Part shown: positions 7,972-15,153 of the stretch, piece after piece | Numbering within the stretch: the first letter of the stretch is position 1 | Layout of the letters: each line of letters opens with the position of its first letter | Notes under the pieces: generated by a model | The model's database searches: none | What the model saw: the letters and a program-made list of their open reading frames with translations, nothing else | What the model was told of the DNA's origin: nothing | Origin: Candidatus Cloacimonadota bacterium | Lineage (GTDB): Bacteria > Cloacimonadota > Cloacimonadia > Cloacimonadales > WRIO01 | Assembly: GCA_023230175.1 (NCBI GenBank) | Contig: JALNXV010000037.1 | Span: 1-15,525 of the forward strand | DNA length: 15,525 nt | Direction of reading: 5' to 3' | Program-made: the position numbers and the translations under genes

Positions 7972-7995
7972 AATCATTAATCATTCTGAATCATT
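7972..7995. repeat. Three AATCATT heptamers
   Basis: AATCATT occurs at 7972-7978, immediately again at 7979-7985, and at 7989-7995; a fourth copy is at 8131-8137. The first three lie upstream of the candidate arcA promoter and could be a regulator binding site. In such AT-rich DNA chance copies are possible. Confidence 0.4.
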
Positions 7996-8027
7996 TCAAA
8001 TTTTAGTTAGTTTATTATATTATGCAA

Positions 8028-8086
8028 AAGGCTTTTAATTAAATTAAACAATGTTGTCGAGCTTCCTGGCTTGCACTTAAAGCCTT
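8028..8086. repeat. Inverted repeat with two alternative pairings
   Basis: AAGGCTTT (8028-8035) is complementary to AAAGCCTT (8079-8086). The second arm can instead pair locally as GGCTT (8068-8072) with AAGCC (8080-8084) around a seven-base loop. Mutually exclusive long- and short-range pairings are a feature of regulatory leaders, but no conserved RNA family is recognisable. Confidence 0.3.
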
Positions 8087-8171
8087 AATCGGTATATATT
8101 CAGTTAAACATCTCTAATCTGATATTTCATAATCATTTATGCTTTTAAACTATAAGAATACTAATAGAGAC

Positions 8172-8199
8172 CTCCAAGATGCTTTTTTCCATCTTGGAG
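8172..8199. repeat. Perfect 10-bp hairpin in the intergenic region
   Basis: CTCCAAGATG (8172-8181) and CATCTTGGAG (8190-8199) are exact inverted copies around the eight-base loop CTTTTTTC. On neither strand is the stem followed by a T tract, so it is not an ordinary intrinsic terminator. It is the most stable structure in the region and lies about 180 nt before the next plus-strand gene. It could be a 3' hairpin of a small RNA, an mRNA leader structure or a protein site. Confidence 0.7.
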
Positions 8200-8376
8200 C
8201 TCCCTTGTAAATCATCATTATATTACATACAAAAAACTATCTTAAAATCTATTTAAAAGTAACATTACATATTATTATAAGTTTTTACTATTTGAATTGT
8301 TCATTCTTAGCTTTTCAAAAAATACTTTACAAATTTTGTTTAGAATATTAATTGGTAATTAAAGATGGAGATATAA

Positions 8377-10353
8377 ATGAAAAAGATTTTATTGATAATA
8401 ATTTTACTTGTTTGTTATGGGTCAATACATAGTATAGATTTCAAATATGGTTCAAGAAAAAACATCAAAGAAACTGCAAAAGATACACAAACTTTACAAT
8501 ATCATACAAATACAGATGACTTTCATTTTTATGGAACTCATCTTTGGGGTGTACAATTTGATATTAAAAAAATCATTACTAATGCTGAATCCGACAGCTT
8601 TTTAGTTTCCGGGACAAGAATTTATTTTCCTCAAACTAATGATTCACCACTATCAATAGATAATGTTAAAGTTTATTTATATCAAGACACAGACAATCAT
8701 CCCGGTAATCTTTTATACCACAATAGCACTAATTTATTAACTTTAAATCCCGGTTGGAATAATATTGATTTCAATACTTCACATTATATAAAAAAAGCTT
8801 GGGTTGTATTTGAATTTCAAACATCAGAAACCGGTCCATTTATGGCTGCATCTCAAGGTACCGGTCAATATAGCTTTTATTACGACAAATATAACGATAC
8901 TGAAGGTATTTTTGTCAGTCTTAAAGACTTAGGTTACTATGCAGATTTTTTGATAGATCTCAAAGGAAGTTTTTCAAAACCATTAATGGTTATCAACATT
9001 GAAGAATTTAATATACCTGAATATTTAAATCCGGGAGAAATTATAAAGCCTACTTTCACACTAAAAAATAATTCTAATCTACCTGCTAATGATGTATATT
9101 TTAAAATACAATTACTCAATGAAGCTGCCGATGTTAATATTAGTGATTCAATATATGTCACACAATCTTTAAATATCGGAGAAACTATTTCAATTACTGA
9201 TTCTTATGATGGGCTTACTTTACCGGAATTGTTTGCTCAATATTCTATAAAAATCCAATCCGGTTGTAATCCTAATGAAAACTCACTATACGAACAAAAG
9301 ATTATTAAAGATATTAACGTTTTCAGAAATATCAAAGAAAAACCTCTTATTGAAATCTTTGCTGATACAAGAGAAATCACAAACTTGTCAATTATACATA
9401 GCATAAATGAAACATATAACTCTGACCATCAAGATATTATTTATTATTTTCCTAATAATATCGACCCTCTTTATACTTGGGGTGCGTATCAAAGAGCAAC
9501 TCAATTTTTACAGCTCGGAACTCAACATACTTATTTTAATGGAAACAAAGATATTACACAATACAATGATTCTTATCTTGATGCATTTACTGAAAATCTA
9601 TCTCTCTCTACTGCTGATAAAACCTTTTTATCCCGGAATGAACTTGAAATTACCATACTTGAAAATAATTTAGAGATATTTTTTACTATTACAAATGAAG
9701 ATACTTATATTTTACAAAATCATAATCAAACAACATCCAATAAAAGAGATTTGATTTTTAATGCTGCGATATTGCAAAATAGACAATTTCAAGATAATAA
9801 CTTTACAATATTATCACAATTCATTACTAACCCGTATGAAGGTGTTCCCCTCTCTCTTGATTTTGGAGAAACAGAAGAGTTAAACTTAAATTTTCCATTT
9901 TATAGTATATCACTTATTGACGAAAACGAATTTAATGATCTTTCAATATTAACTTGGATTTATGACAAATTTAGTAAAAAAATTTACTATCATCAGATAA
10001 CTTCTCTTGAAAACTTAAACTTTGACTCTGAGATTAATCCGGATGAAAATATTTCTAATCCGGTTGAATCATATCCAAATCCCATTAAAACAAACTCAAA
10101 ACTATCTCTTAATATAAAAAATACTCAAATCTTGAATGATTTGAATATCTTCCTGTATAACATTAAAGGACAAAAAATCCATAAACTTAATATCTTAAAT
10201 AAAACTTCAACAAACAACATTAACACTATCACAATTGAAAATTTAGATAAACACAAACAATTAACAAGCGGTATCTATTTTTTAAAAATCAATTGGAATG
10301 ATGAAAATAACAACTCTAAAAATCAGATAAAAAAAATCTTGTTTGTTAAATAA
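8377..10353 (+). CDS. Secreted protein with C-terminal sorting domain and degenerate Omp28-like region
   Basis: A 658-residue exported protein. A signal peptide (1-20, ending SIHSI) leads into a beta-rich N-terminal domain (about 48-200) containing phrases seen in extracellular adhesin-like modules (VKVYLYQDTDNHPGNLLYHN, WVVFEFQTS). A CARDB-like immunoglobulin segment follows at about 205-310 (LNPGEIIKPTFTLKNNSNLPANDVYF). Residues about 322-540 recall Omp28-type thioredoxin-like outer-membrane proteins (PLIEIFAD, later DPLYTWGAYQRA, then TYFNGNKDI where family members have a GxPT-FNG-like strand), but the cysteines of the active motif are missing. The last about 95 residues (564-658) form a T9SS type A/FlgD-like sorting domain: YPNP, NIKGQKI, SGIYFLKI and a lysine-rich end. 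It is probably exported and fixed at the cell surface. GGAG at 8367 supports the start. The next gene begins at the base after its stop. Confidence 0.75.
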   Translation: MKKILLIIILLVCYGSIHSIDFKYGSRKNIKETAKDTQTLQYHTNTDDFHFYGTHLWGVQFDIKKIITNAESDSFLVSGTRIYFPQTNDSPLSIDNVKVYLYQDTDNHPGNLLYHNSTNLLTLNPGWNNIDFNTSHYIKKAWVVFEFQTSETGPFMAASQGTGQYSFYYDKYNDTEGIFVSLKDLGYYADFLIDLKGSFSKPLMVINIEEFNIPEYLNPGEIIKPTFTLKNNSNLPANDVYFKIQLLNEAADVNISDSIYVTQSLNIGETISITDSYDGLTLPELFAQYSIKIQSGCNPNENSLYEQKIIKDINVFRNIKEKPLIEIFADTREITNLSIIHSINETYNSDHQDIIYYFPNNIDPLYTWGAYQRATQFLQLGTQHTYFNGNKDITQYNDSYLDAFTENLSLSTADKTFLSRNELEITILENNLEIFFTITNEDTYILQNHNQTTSNKRDLIFNAAILQNRQFQDNNFTILSQFITNPYEGVPLSLDFGETEELNLNFPFYSISLIDENEFNDLSILTWIYDKFSKKIYYHQITSLENLNFDSEINPDENISNPVESYPNPIKTNSKLSLNIKNTQILNDLNIFLYNIKGQKIHKLNILNKTSTNNINTITIENLDKHKQLTSGIYFLKINWNDENNNSKNQIKKILFVK

Positions 10354-11121
10354 ATGCAAAAGAAAAATATCCTAAAAAAAAGATTCATAGAACTTACCGG
10401 TAGTTTTTTTTCTACTTACAATACCTGTCAAAAGCAACAAGATTATGCACTTCACTATGCATTAAAACAAGAATTAGATTATTTGTTATTGGATGGCACT
10501 GAAAAATTTGACTTACAAGATTTAATAATTATACCTGTTCATAACTTTAACACAGATGAAAATATATTTAAATTTCATAATCAAGATAAACATATTTTTT
10601 ATACAACTACCCCGAGAAAAACTAAAAATTTAACTCAATATCCTTTATTCTGGACAAATAGTAATCCAAACTTTAAAAAAATCCGCCTGTTTAATAAAGA
10701 AATCTCTATTGCAAAATATAAACGATTTTTAAAGTACCATAGAACTAACGTCCTAATTTACGAAGATTTATATGATAAAAAAAACATAGAACAACAAATC
10801 ATAAAATGCTTAATACAAGGGAACTCATACTTAGTTAATTATATACACGGAACACCTTATAATTTTTATGCAGTTATTACTGATAATGAAACCAATTCTG
10901 CTACTTTTGGCGATAGTATTATATTAGAAAATAAGGAGTTATTTTTATATTTTAATTTACCGGAAATTAGTGATGTACATTTATATCACAATAACAAACA
11001 TTTACAAAAAAAACATGACAAACAAGGTATGTTTAAAATATCATATACTGGATCATATCATTTAATTATTAACAGATATACATTAAATTGGATTTATACT
11101 AATCCTATTTATGTTACATAA
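10354..11121 (+). CDS. Protein of unknown function resembling a degenerate PHP-domain protein
   Basis: A 255-residue protein without an obvious signal peptide, whose ATG directly follows the stop of the secreted-protein gene (no gap and no clear ribosome binding site), so translation is probably coupled. The C-terminal half (about 165-255) follows the pattern of the beta domain that ends many bacterial PHP-type metal-dependent phosphoesterases: TFGDSIIL, a strand with LPEISDVHLYHNN, then YTGSYHLIINRYTLNWIYTNPIYV, where WI-SNPIYV is the usual ending. The N-terminal half would correspond to the PHP barrel (ALKQELDYLLLDGTE in place of the GLDFL-ITDH block), yet the expected HxH and TDH metal ligands are not there. 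I therefore infer a catalytically inactive relative; the resemblance rests on recalled motifs, not on an alignment. Base composition is like its neighbours. Confidence 0.5.
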   Translation: MQKKNILKKRFIELTGSFFSTYNTCQKQQDYALHYALKQELDYLLLDGTEKFDLQDLIIIPVHNFNTDENIFKFHNQDKHIFYTTTPRKTKNLTQYPLFWTNSNPNFKKIRLFNKEISIAKYKRFLKYHRTNVLIYEDLYDKKNIEQQIIKCLIQGNSYLVNYIHGTPYNFYAVITDNETNSATFGDSIILENKELFLYFNLPEISDVHLYHNNKHLQKKHDKQGMFKISYTGSYHLIINRYTLNWIYTNPIYVT

Positions 11122-11125
11122 TTTG

Positions 11126-11131
11126 AAAGGA
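11126..11131 (+). promoter_or_regulatory. Ribosome binding site deciding the YhaM-like start
   Basis: AAAGGA with six bases to the ATG at 11138. It favours this start over the ATG at 11111, which lies inside the preceding gene and has no such site. Confidence 0.65.
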
Positions 11132-11137
11132 ATCACT

Positions 11138-12082
11138 ATGGAAAGAATCGAAGTTAAAGATATATATCAATTTGTAAATCAAGAGATTGACACTTATCTT
11201 TTAGTATTAAAAAAAGAACTACGAGAAGGTAAAAAAGATCACTTTATACGTGTAGAATTTACCGACAAATCCGGACCAATTACCGGAAATGTATGGAATA
11301 ATGCCCTTGCTGTAATGGATATGTTTAAAGAAGGTGAAGTTGCTAAAATCAGAGCTACCGTAATAAATTACAAAGACCAAATTCAACTCAATATAAAAAA
11401 AATCAGAACAGCTGAAGCTAATGAATATGAATTTGCTGATTTTATTCCCCAAACCAAAAAAGATATGAGTATGTTATCCGATGAATTTTTTGCATTAATC
11501 GATTCAATTTCAGATGAACATATCAAAACCTTGCTTACAAACATCTTTGAAGATAAAGAGTTATGGGATAAATTTTACCAATGCCCTGCAGCGAAATCAT
11601 GGCATCATAATTATGTTGGTGGACTATTAGAACATACAATCTCCGTTGCTAAAATTTGCGATTTTGCTTCTAAACTTTACCCAGTTAAAAGAGATGAACT
11701 AATTGCAGGAGCTTTACTTCATGATTTTGGCAAAATCTTTGAATATACAACCCTTCCCAGCATAGAATTTACTGATGAAGGCAGATTGCTCGGGCATATC
11801 GCTATGGGCGACTATTTTCTATGTCAAAAGGCTCACGAAATCAACCTCTTTCCTATAAAAACTCTTATGAAAATAAGACATTTAATTCTTTCTCATCACG
11901 GTGAACCGGAAAAAGGAGCTGTAAAAATCCCGCAAACGTTAGAAGCTATTGTTTTACACTTTGCTGATAATATGGATGCTCAAACTACCGGTGTCAACCA
12001 ATTGATTGAAGCAGTAAATGACCCTAACGCTCAGTGGACTGAATATGACAGACTTAATAATAGATATATTTATATAGGTTAA
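11138..12082 (+). CDS. yhaM: OB-fold/HD-domain hydrolase, YhaM-like 3'-5' exoribonuclease
   Basis: YhaM-type enzymes degrade short RNA or DNA 3' to 5' with a metal-dependent HD domain. From the ATG at 11138 the product has 314 residues. An N-terminal OB-fold (about 1-95: HFIRVEFTDKSGPITGNVW, GEVAKIRATVINYKDQIQLNI) precedes the HD domain. The HD ligands are visible: SWHHNYVGGLLEHT (His166), LLHDFGKIFEYT (His195-Asp196), GHIAMGDY (His220), LSHHGE (His253-254) and HFADNMDA (Asp277). This order and length match YhaM. I prefer 11138 to the in-frame ATG at 11111 because AAAGGA lies seven bases upstream, and the earlier start would overlap the preceding gene. It ends two bases before the metallo-hydrolase gene, so the two are cotranscribed. 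The activity is inferred from the family. Confidence 0.88.
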   Translation: MERIEVKDIYQFVNQEIDTYLLVLKKELREGKKDHFIRVEFTDKSGPITGNVWNNALAVMDMFKEGEVAKIRATVINYKDQIQLNIKKIRTAEANEYEFADFIPQTKKDMSMLSDEFFALIDSISDEHIKTLLTNIFEDKELWDKFYQCPAAKSWHHNYVGGLLEHTISVAKICDFASKLYPVKRDELIAGALLHDFGKIFEYTTLPSIEFTDEGRLLGHIAMGDYFLCQKAHEINLFPIKTLMKIRHLILSHHGEPEKGAVKIPQTLEAIVLHFADNMDAQTTGVNQLIEAVNDPNAQWTEYDRLNNRYIYIG

Positions 12083-12084
12083 CT

Positions 12085-12870
12085 ATGTTTCAAACAAGTG
12101 TTATAACCAGCGGAAGTAAAGGAAATTGCATACTTGTAAAGAATAATGATACACATATCTTAATAGATGCCGGTATTTCCTTTAAAAAATTCTCTGAATT
12201 TATGACTGAATTACAACTTGACCCTCTTAAAATTGATGCAATATTTATTTCTCATGAACACACCGACCACGTTTGCGGAGCTGGGGTACTGCACCGAAAA
12301 ATTAAAGCTCCCATCTTTATAACCCCGGACACATACAACTGTGCAACTAAAAAAATTGGCAAAATACATTTTGAACCTCACTTTTTTGATATTGGTTCTT
12401 CCTTACAAATCGGCTCTCTAATAGTAAACCCTTTTTTATCTTCTCATGATGCTGTTGATAGCTGTAATTTTGTAATTCATCCTTTCGATAATGATAACAA
12501 ACAATTAACTATAGCTACTGACCTTGGCTTCGCCCACAATCTTTTAAAAAACTATCTTAAACAATCATCTACTATCATATTAGAATCAAATCATGATGTG
12601 GATATGCTAATGAATGGCCCTTACGAATGGCATCTTAAACAAAGAATACTTAGTAAATTGGGACATCTTTCAAACATTCAAGCCTCAGAAATTGTTGAAA
12701 ACATCATTACTGACTCTCTCAAAAGAATCTTCTTAGCTCATCTAAGTGAAATCAATAATACACCCCAAATCGCCTATAAACAAATGGAAAATACATTATC
12801 TTACCTACAAGCTAAAACTGATTTAAAATTAACTTCGCAATATCAATGTACACCTCTCTATGAAATATAA
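12085..12870 (+). CDS. Metallo-beta-lactamase-fold hydrolase, YycJ/WalJ-like
   Basis: A 261-residue cytoplasmic metal-dependent hydrolase of the YycJ/WalJ group, which is linked in Firmicutes to DNA processing and cell-wall regulation. Motifs in order are SGSKGNCILVKNNDTHILIDAG (9-30, the usual opening), SHEHTDH (His57, His59, Asp61, His62), SSHDAVDSCNF (His121), IATDLGF (Asp146), ESNHD and GHLSN (His194), then LAHLSEINNTP near the end, which is characteristic of this group. Length and motif spacing are normal and all metal ligands are present. It begins two bases after the YhaM-like gene with only a weak ribosome binding site (AGG near 12077), so it relies on coupling. The pairing of two nucleic-acid-type hydrolases suggests housekeeping nucleic acid turnover; the substrate is unproven. 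Confidence 0.9.
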   Translation: MFQTSVITSGSKGNCILVKNNDTHILIDAGISFKKFSEFMTELQLDPLKIDAIFISHEHTDHVCGAGVLHRKIKAPIFITPDTYNCATKKIGKIHFEPHFFDIGSSLQIGSLIVNPFLSSHDAVDSCNFVIHPFDNDNKQLTIATDLGFAHNLLKNYLKQSSTIILESNHDVDMLMNGPYEWHLKQRILSKLGHLSNIQASEIVENIITDSLKRIFLAHLSEINNTPQIAYKQMENTLSYLQAKTDLKLTSQYQCTPLYEI

Positions 12871-12890
12871 ACTACATTTCAAAAAATACA

Positions 12891-12917
12891 TTGACAATCT
12901 TTTTAATGTGTTATAGG
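12891..12917 (+). promoter_or_regulatory. Candidate promoter of the DUF2207-like gene
   Basis: A consensus TTGACA (12891-12896) is followed after 15 nt by TATAGG (12912-12917); a 17-nt spacing would put TAGGCT at the -10 place instead. It lies in the only gap (78 nt) of the plus-strand run after 12870, 31 nt before the start codon, so a new transcript probably begins here. Confidence 0.55.
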
Positions 12918-12936
12918 CTATCTTGATGTTTTTCAT

Positions 12937-12944
12937 AAGGAGGT
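12937..12944 (+). promoter_or_regulatory. Strong ribosome binding site of the DUF2207-like gene
   Basis: AAGGAGGT is a full Shine-Dalgarno match with four bases to the ATG at 12949. It is the strongest in the window. Confidence 0.8.
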
Positions 12945-12948
12945 AATA

Positions 12949-14748
12949 ATGAAAGCTGTAAATATTAAATTAATTATCCTTACAATCTGCCTGTCATTGA
13001 CATTTTGTCAATTATATTCTGCAAGCTTTATACAAAAAGATATTGTAGTAGATGTATATAATATCGATATCCGAATACAAGATGATAATTTGATATTAGT
13101 ATCAGAAGAAATTATTATTGATAAACAGAATTTTCAAGGGTTTGGATTAAATCCTAAATCCTTCAAAAGAGAACTATCATTTGACTTTTCTAAGTCTATT
13201 ATTCCGGGTGCCGGATACCCACTCTTAGATGATTATGAATTTCTCTCAGCATCAATTAACAAGGAAATTATTGATATTCCGAAAGTGAATTTATATGATA
13301 ATTATAAATTTAAAACACAGGGGCGTACTTTTGTCTGGATTTTCAATAAAACAAAAGACAAGGTGTATCACTTAAACTTAAATTACTATCTTAAAGGAAT
13401 AATTACCTCAAATAATAATAATGATATTTTTAAATATAATATCTTCTCAAATCATAAAAACTATCTTATTAAATCTTCAAAGATTACCATTAGTTACCCT
13501 AAATTTTCCCCTGATTTCCAAAGCTTTTCAACTAAAACAATTCTTAATGAAGATAGCAACAATAAAATCATTAATTCAATTAATGAAGAAGAATATGAGT
13601 TGATTCTTAACCTTTCAAATATCTCACCCAAAAATAATATATCTATTGAGTTATTATTTAATAAAAAAAGCTTGATTAAAGATAATCCAAATTGGTTAAC
13701 TAATTTTAAAAAATATCAAAGAAATATCTTTTTATATGGTTTCGCTGTCCTGTTTATTGTAATAATCGGATTAATAATTGCAATCTATAAATATCTTAAG
13801 ATTAATCAAAACCTCAAAATACATAAAAACGATAGAAAGATTGAATGTGATATTTTAAACCCTGAGAATGAAAACCATCATTTTTGTAAAGATTTAGATG
13901 CAGACGAATTAGCTTATCTATTTAATAGAATAAATGAATTTTCTGACCTTCCTATACTCTCAACTCTTCTAAAACTTTTTGATTTAGGCTATATTAAGGT
14001 AATCTACCATAATAATAAATACTATCTTCAAAGATTTATTCATCAAATTAAAAAAGATAATTCTCTGTCTGATAACATTGAAACTATTGAAGAATCTATA
14101 CCTAATGAGATTATTCAAGAAAGATATGATTTTATTTTAAACAAAATATTTAGTAACTCATCTGAAATGCATATTAATAACAAACCACTTCCTAATATTA
14201 TCTTATTCGACAACGCTCTGATTATCTTAAAAAGAATAAAAAGAAAATATTTTAAACAGTTACAAAAAGAATTAACTAAAGATGAATACTTTGATATCAA
14301 TTTTAAAAAAGAAAAACAAAATTTTACAAGTTTTGCCTTAATTTTAACAGCTTTAGGTGCATTGTCAATCTATTTTGTAATTGCTTATACAAATCTGATC
14401 AACCTATATATATCCTTTTCAATAATTTTATCCGGCATTATAATGCTTTCTTTCAGTATGAAAATAAAAACCTTTTCTCTTAAAGCACATCAACATATCA
14501 AAAATTGGTTTTGCTTTTATACCTTTCTATCAAATAACTTACACAATAATAAAAAAGAAATCTTTGAAAGTAAATATTTACCTTATTTTGTTTCTTTTAA
14601 CCTTTGTAAAGAGTTTATTACTGAACTTAATAAAGAAATTATTATCAATATCCCTGAATGGTTTTTCTGTGAAAACCAAGATAATGAAAACCATCCATTA
14701 AACCACTATAAAACCTTTATAAACATACTATTAAGGAGAAACAAATGA
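12949..14748 (+). CDS. DUF2207-like membrane protein
   Basis: A 599-residue membrane protein of the DUF2207 type; the function of the family is unknown. A signal peptide (about 1-25, ending LYSA) leads an extracytoplasmic beta domain (26-255) whose start has the family pattern (IVVDVYNIDIRIQDDNLILVSEEI, then FQGFGLNPKSFKREL). One membrane helix lies at about 260-282. A cytoplasmic segment follows with a winged-helix-like stretch, DLDADELAYLFNRINEF...LPILSTLLKLFDLGYIKVI (about 315-351), which corresponds to the conserved DUF2207 block 'L-P-E-A-YL ... ATLLDLA-RGYI'. Two more helices at about 459-480 and 484-503 precede a cytoplasmic C-terminus. It has its own promoter and a strong ribosome binding site, and overlaps the next gene by four bases (ATGA). 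The family block is weaker than usual, so the assignment is by pattern only. Confidence 0.7.
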   Translation: MKAVNIKLIILTICLSLTFCQLYSASFIQKDIVVDVYNIDIRIQDDNLILVSEEIIIDKQNFQGFGLNPKSFKRELSFDFSKSIIPGAGYPLLDDYEFLSASINKEIIDIPKVNLYDNYKFKTQGRTFVWIFNKTKDKVYHLNLNYYLKGIITSNNNNDIFKYNIFSNHKNYLIKSSKITISYPKFSPDFQSFSTKTILNEDSNNKIINSINEEEYELILNLSNISPKNNISIELLFNKKSLIKDNPNWLTNFKKYQRNIFLYGFAVLFIVIIGLIIAIYKYLKINQNLKIHKNDRKIECDILNPENENHHFCKDLDADELAYLFNRINEFSDLPILSTLLKLFDLGYIKVIYHNNKYYLQRFIHQIKKDNSLSDNIETIEESIPNEIIQERYDFILNKIFSNSSEMHINNKPLPNIILFDNALIILKRIKRKYFKQLQKELTKDEYFDINFKKEKQNFTSFALILTALGALSIYFVIAYTNLINLYISFSIILSGIIMLSFSMKIKTFSLKAHQHIKNWFCFYTFLSNNLHNNKKEIFESKYLPYFVSFNLCKEFITELNKEIIINIPEWFFCENQDNENHPLNHYKTFINILLRRNK

Positions 14749-15122
14749 TTTTTCTTTTAATGTTCGGAACTCTCATAATTGCACTCTTAACATCATTCCT
14801 AATTATCCAATTTTTTAAAACGCCAATAAAAAAGATATTATTTAGAATCATAAATGATGATCTCTACACTGCCTGGCATAAATATATGTTGTTTGCTATT
14901 TATGTTGTAGGAGTCTCTTCCGGTGTTCAAATCTGGAAATTAGAAAGATACCTCAATCCTAATACAGTTAACCCCGAAACAACAGAATATATACAATTAA
15001 ACCTTGCTCGATGGGTCTTAGAGATGTATAGAGCCTTAATAGGTACTCTTACCGGGCTTGCATGGCTATTACTTGTTTTCTTCATTATTTGCTTAGTTAT
15101 TATTGCTTTTAAAAAGAGATAA
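14745..15122 (+). CDS. Small membrane protein of unknown function
   Basis: A 125-residue protein with three likely membrane helices at about 2-24, 46-64 and 98-121 and a basic C-terminus (FKKR). A polar loop of about 30 residues (65-95, with KLERYLNPNTVNPETTEY) would lie between helices two and three. I do not recognise a family. The start codon overlaps the stop of the DUF2207-like gene (ATGA), with AAGGAG just upstream inside that gene, so the two are made together and may form one membrane complex. Composition is like its neighbours, and the alternating hydrophobic blocks make it a convincing real gene. Confidence 0.75.
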   Translation: MIFLLMFGTLIIALLTSFLIIQFFKTPIKKILFRIINDDLYTAWHKYMLFAIYVVGVSSGVQIWKLERYLNPNTVNPETTEYIQLNLARWVLEMYRALIGTLTGLAWLLLVFFIICLVIIAFKKR

Positions 15123-15153
15123 ATTTAAGATTATTATTTATAAGGATTTAAAA

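Larger units (their letters stand above)
7859..8376. other. 518-nt divergent intergenic region
   Basis: This region separates arcA (minus) from the secreted-protein gene (plus). It is very AT-rich and holds no convincing gene. Seen in it are the candidate arcA promoter (7890-7918), AATCATT heptamers at 7972, 7979, 7989 and 8131, an inverted repeat AAGGCTTT (8028-8035) / AAAGCCTT (8079-8086), a 10-bp hairpin (8172-8199), and a TAGAAT -10-like box at 8341-8346 upstream of the plus-strand gene but without a clear -35 partner. GGAG at 8367-8370 serves the gene at 8377. The middle part, 8020-8210, has slightly higher GC than its flanks and might encode an untranslated RNA or hold gene remnants; neither is proven. 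Confidence 0.6.

Noticed and set aside
7972..7995. Heptamer repeats as a CRISPR array or origin iterons
   Set aside because: Units are seven bases with almost no spacers, and neither cas genes nor replication genes are near.
8139..8210. 23-codon frame across the intergenic hairpin
   Set aside because: No ribosome binding site, and the hairpin itself would explain the pattern. Not called as a gene.
8937..9161. 74-codon minus-strand frame inside the secreted-protein gene
   Set aside because: Shadow of the plus-strand gene, whose signal peptide and sorting tail show the correct frame.
9407..9673. 88-codon plus-strand frame inside the secreted-protein gene
   Set aside because: Leucine/isoleucine-rich out-of-frame reading of AT-rich DNA, with no start signal. 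The main frame runs through without interruption.
10402..10417. GTAG-T8-CTAC element near the start of the PHP-like gene as a terminator or frameshift site
   Set aside because: The stem is only four base pairs and the reading frame continues normally; a T run of this length is ordinary in this AT-rich DNA.
11111..11137. Upstream in-frame ATG for the YhaM-like gene
   Set aside because: No Shine-Dalgarno site and it would overlap the previous gene; the ATG at 11138 has AAAGGA at proper spacing.
11219..11452. 77-codon minus-strand frame in the YhaM-like gene
   Set aside because: Overlaps the conserved OB-fold coding region on the other strand; its Phe/Ser-rich product is typical of antisense to lysine-rich genes.
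12861..12883. TGAAAT/ATTTCA inverted repeat after the metallo-hydrolase gene as a terminator
   Set aside because: Only six AT-rich base pairs, followed by A rather than T residues on the plus strand, so it would not act as an intrinsic terminator.
14115..14300. 61-codon minus-strand frame in the DUF2207-like gene
   Set aside because: Antisense shadow without a ribosome binding site or recognisable motif.
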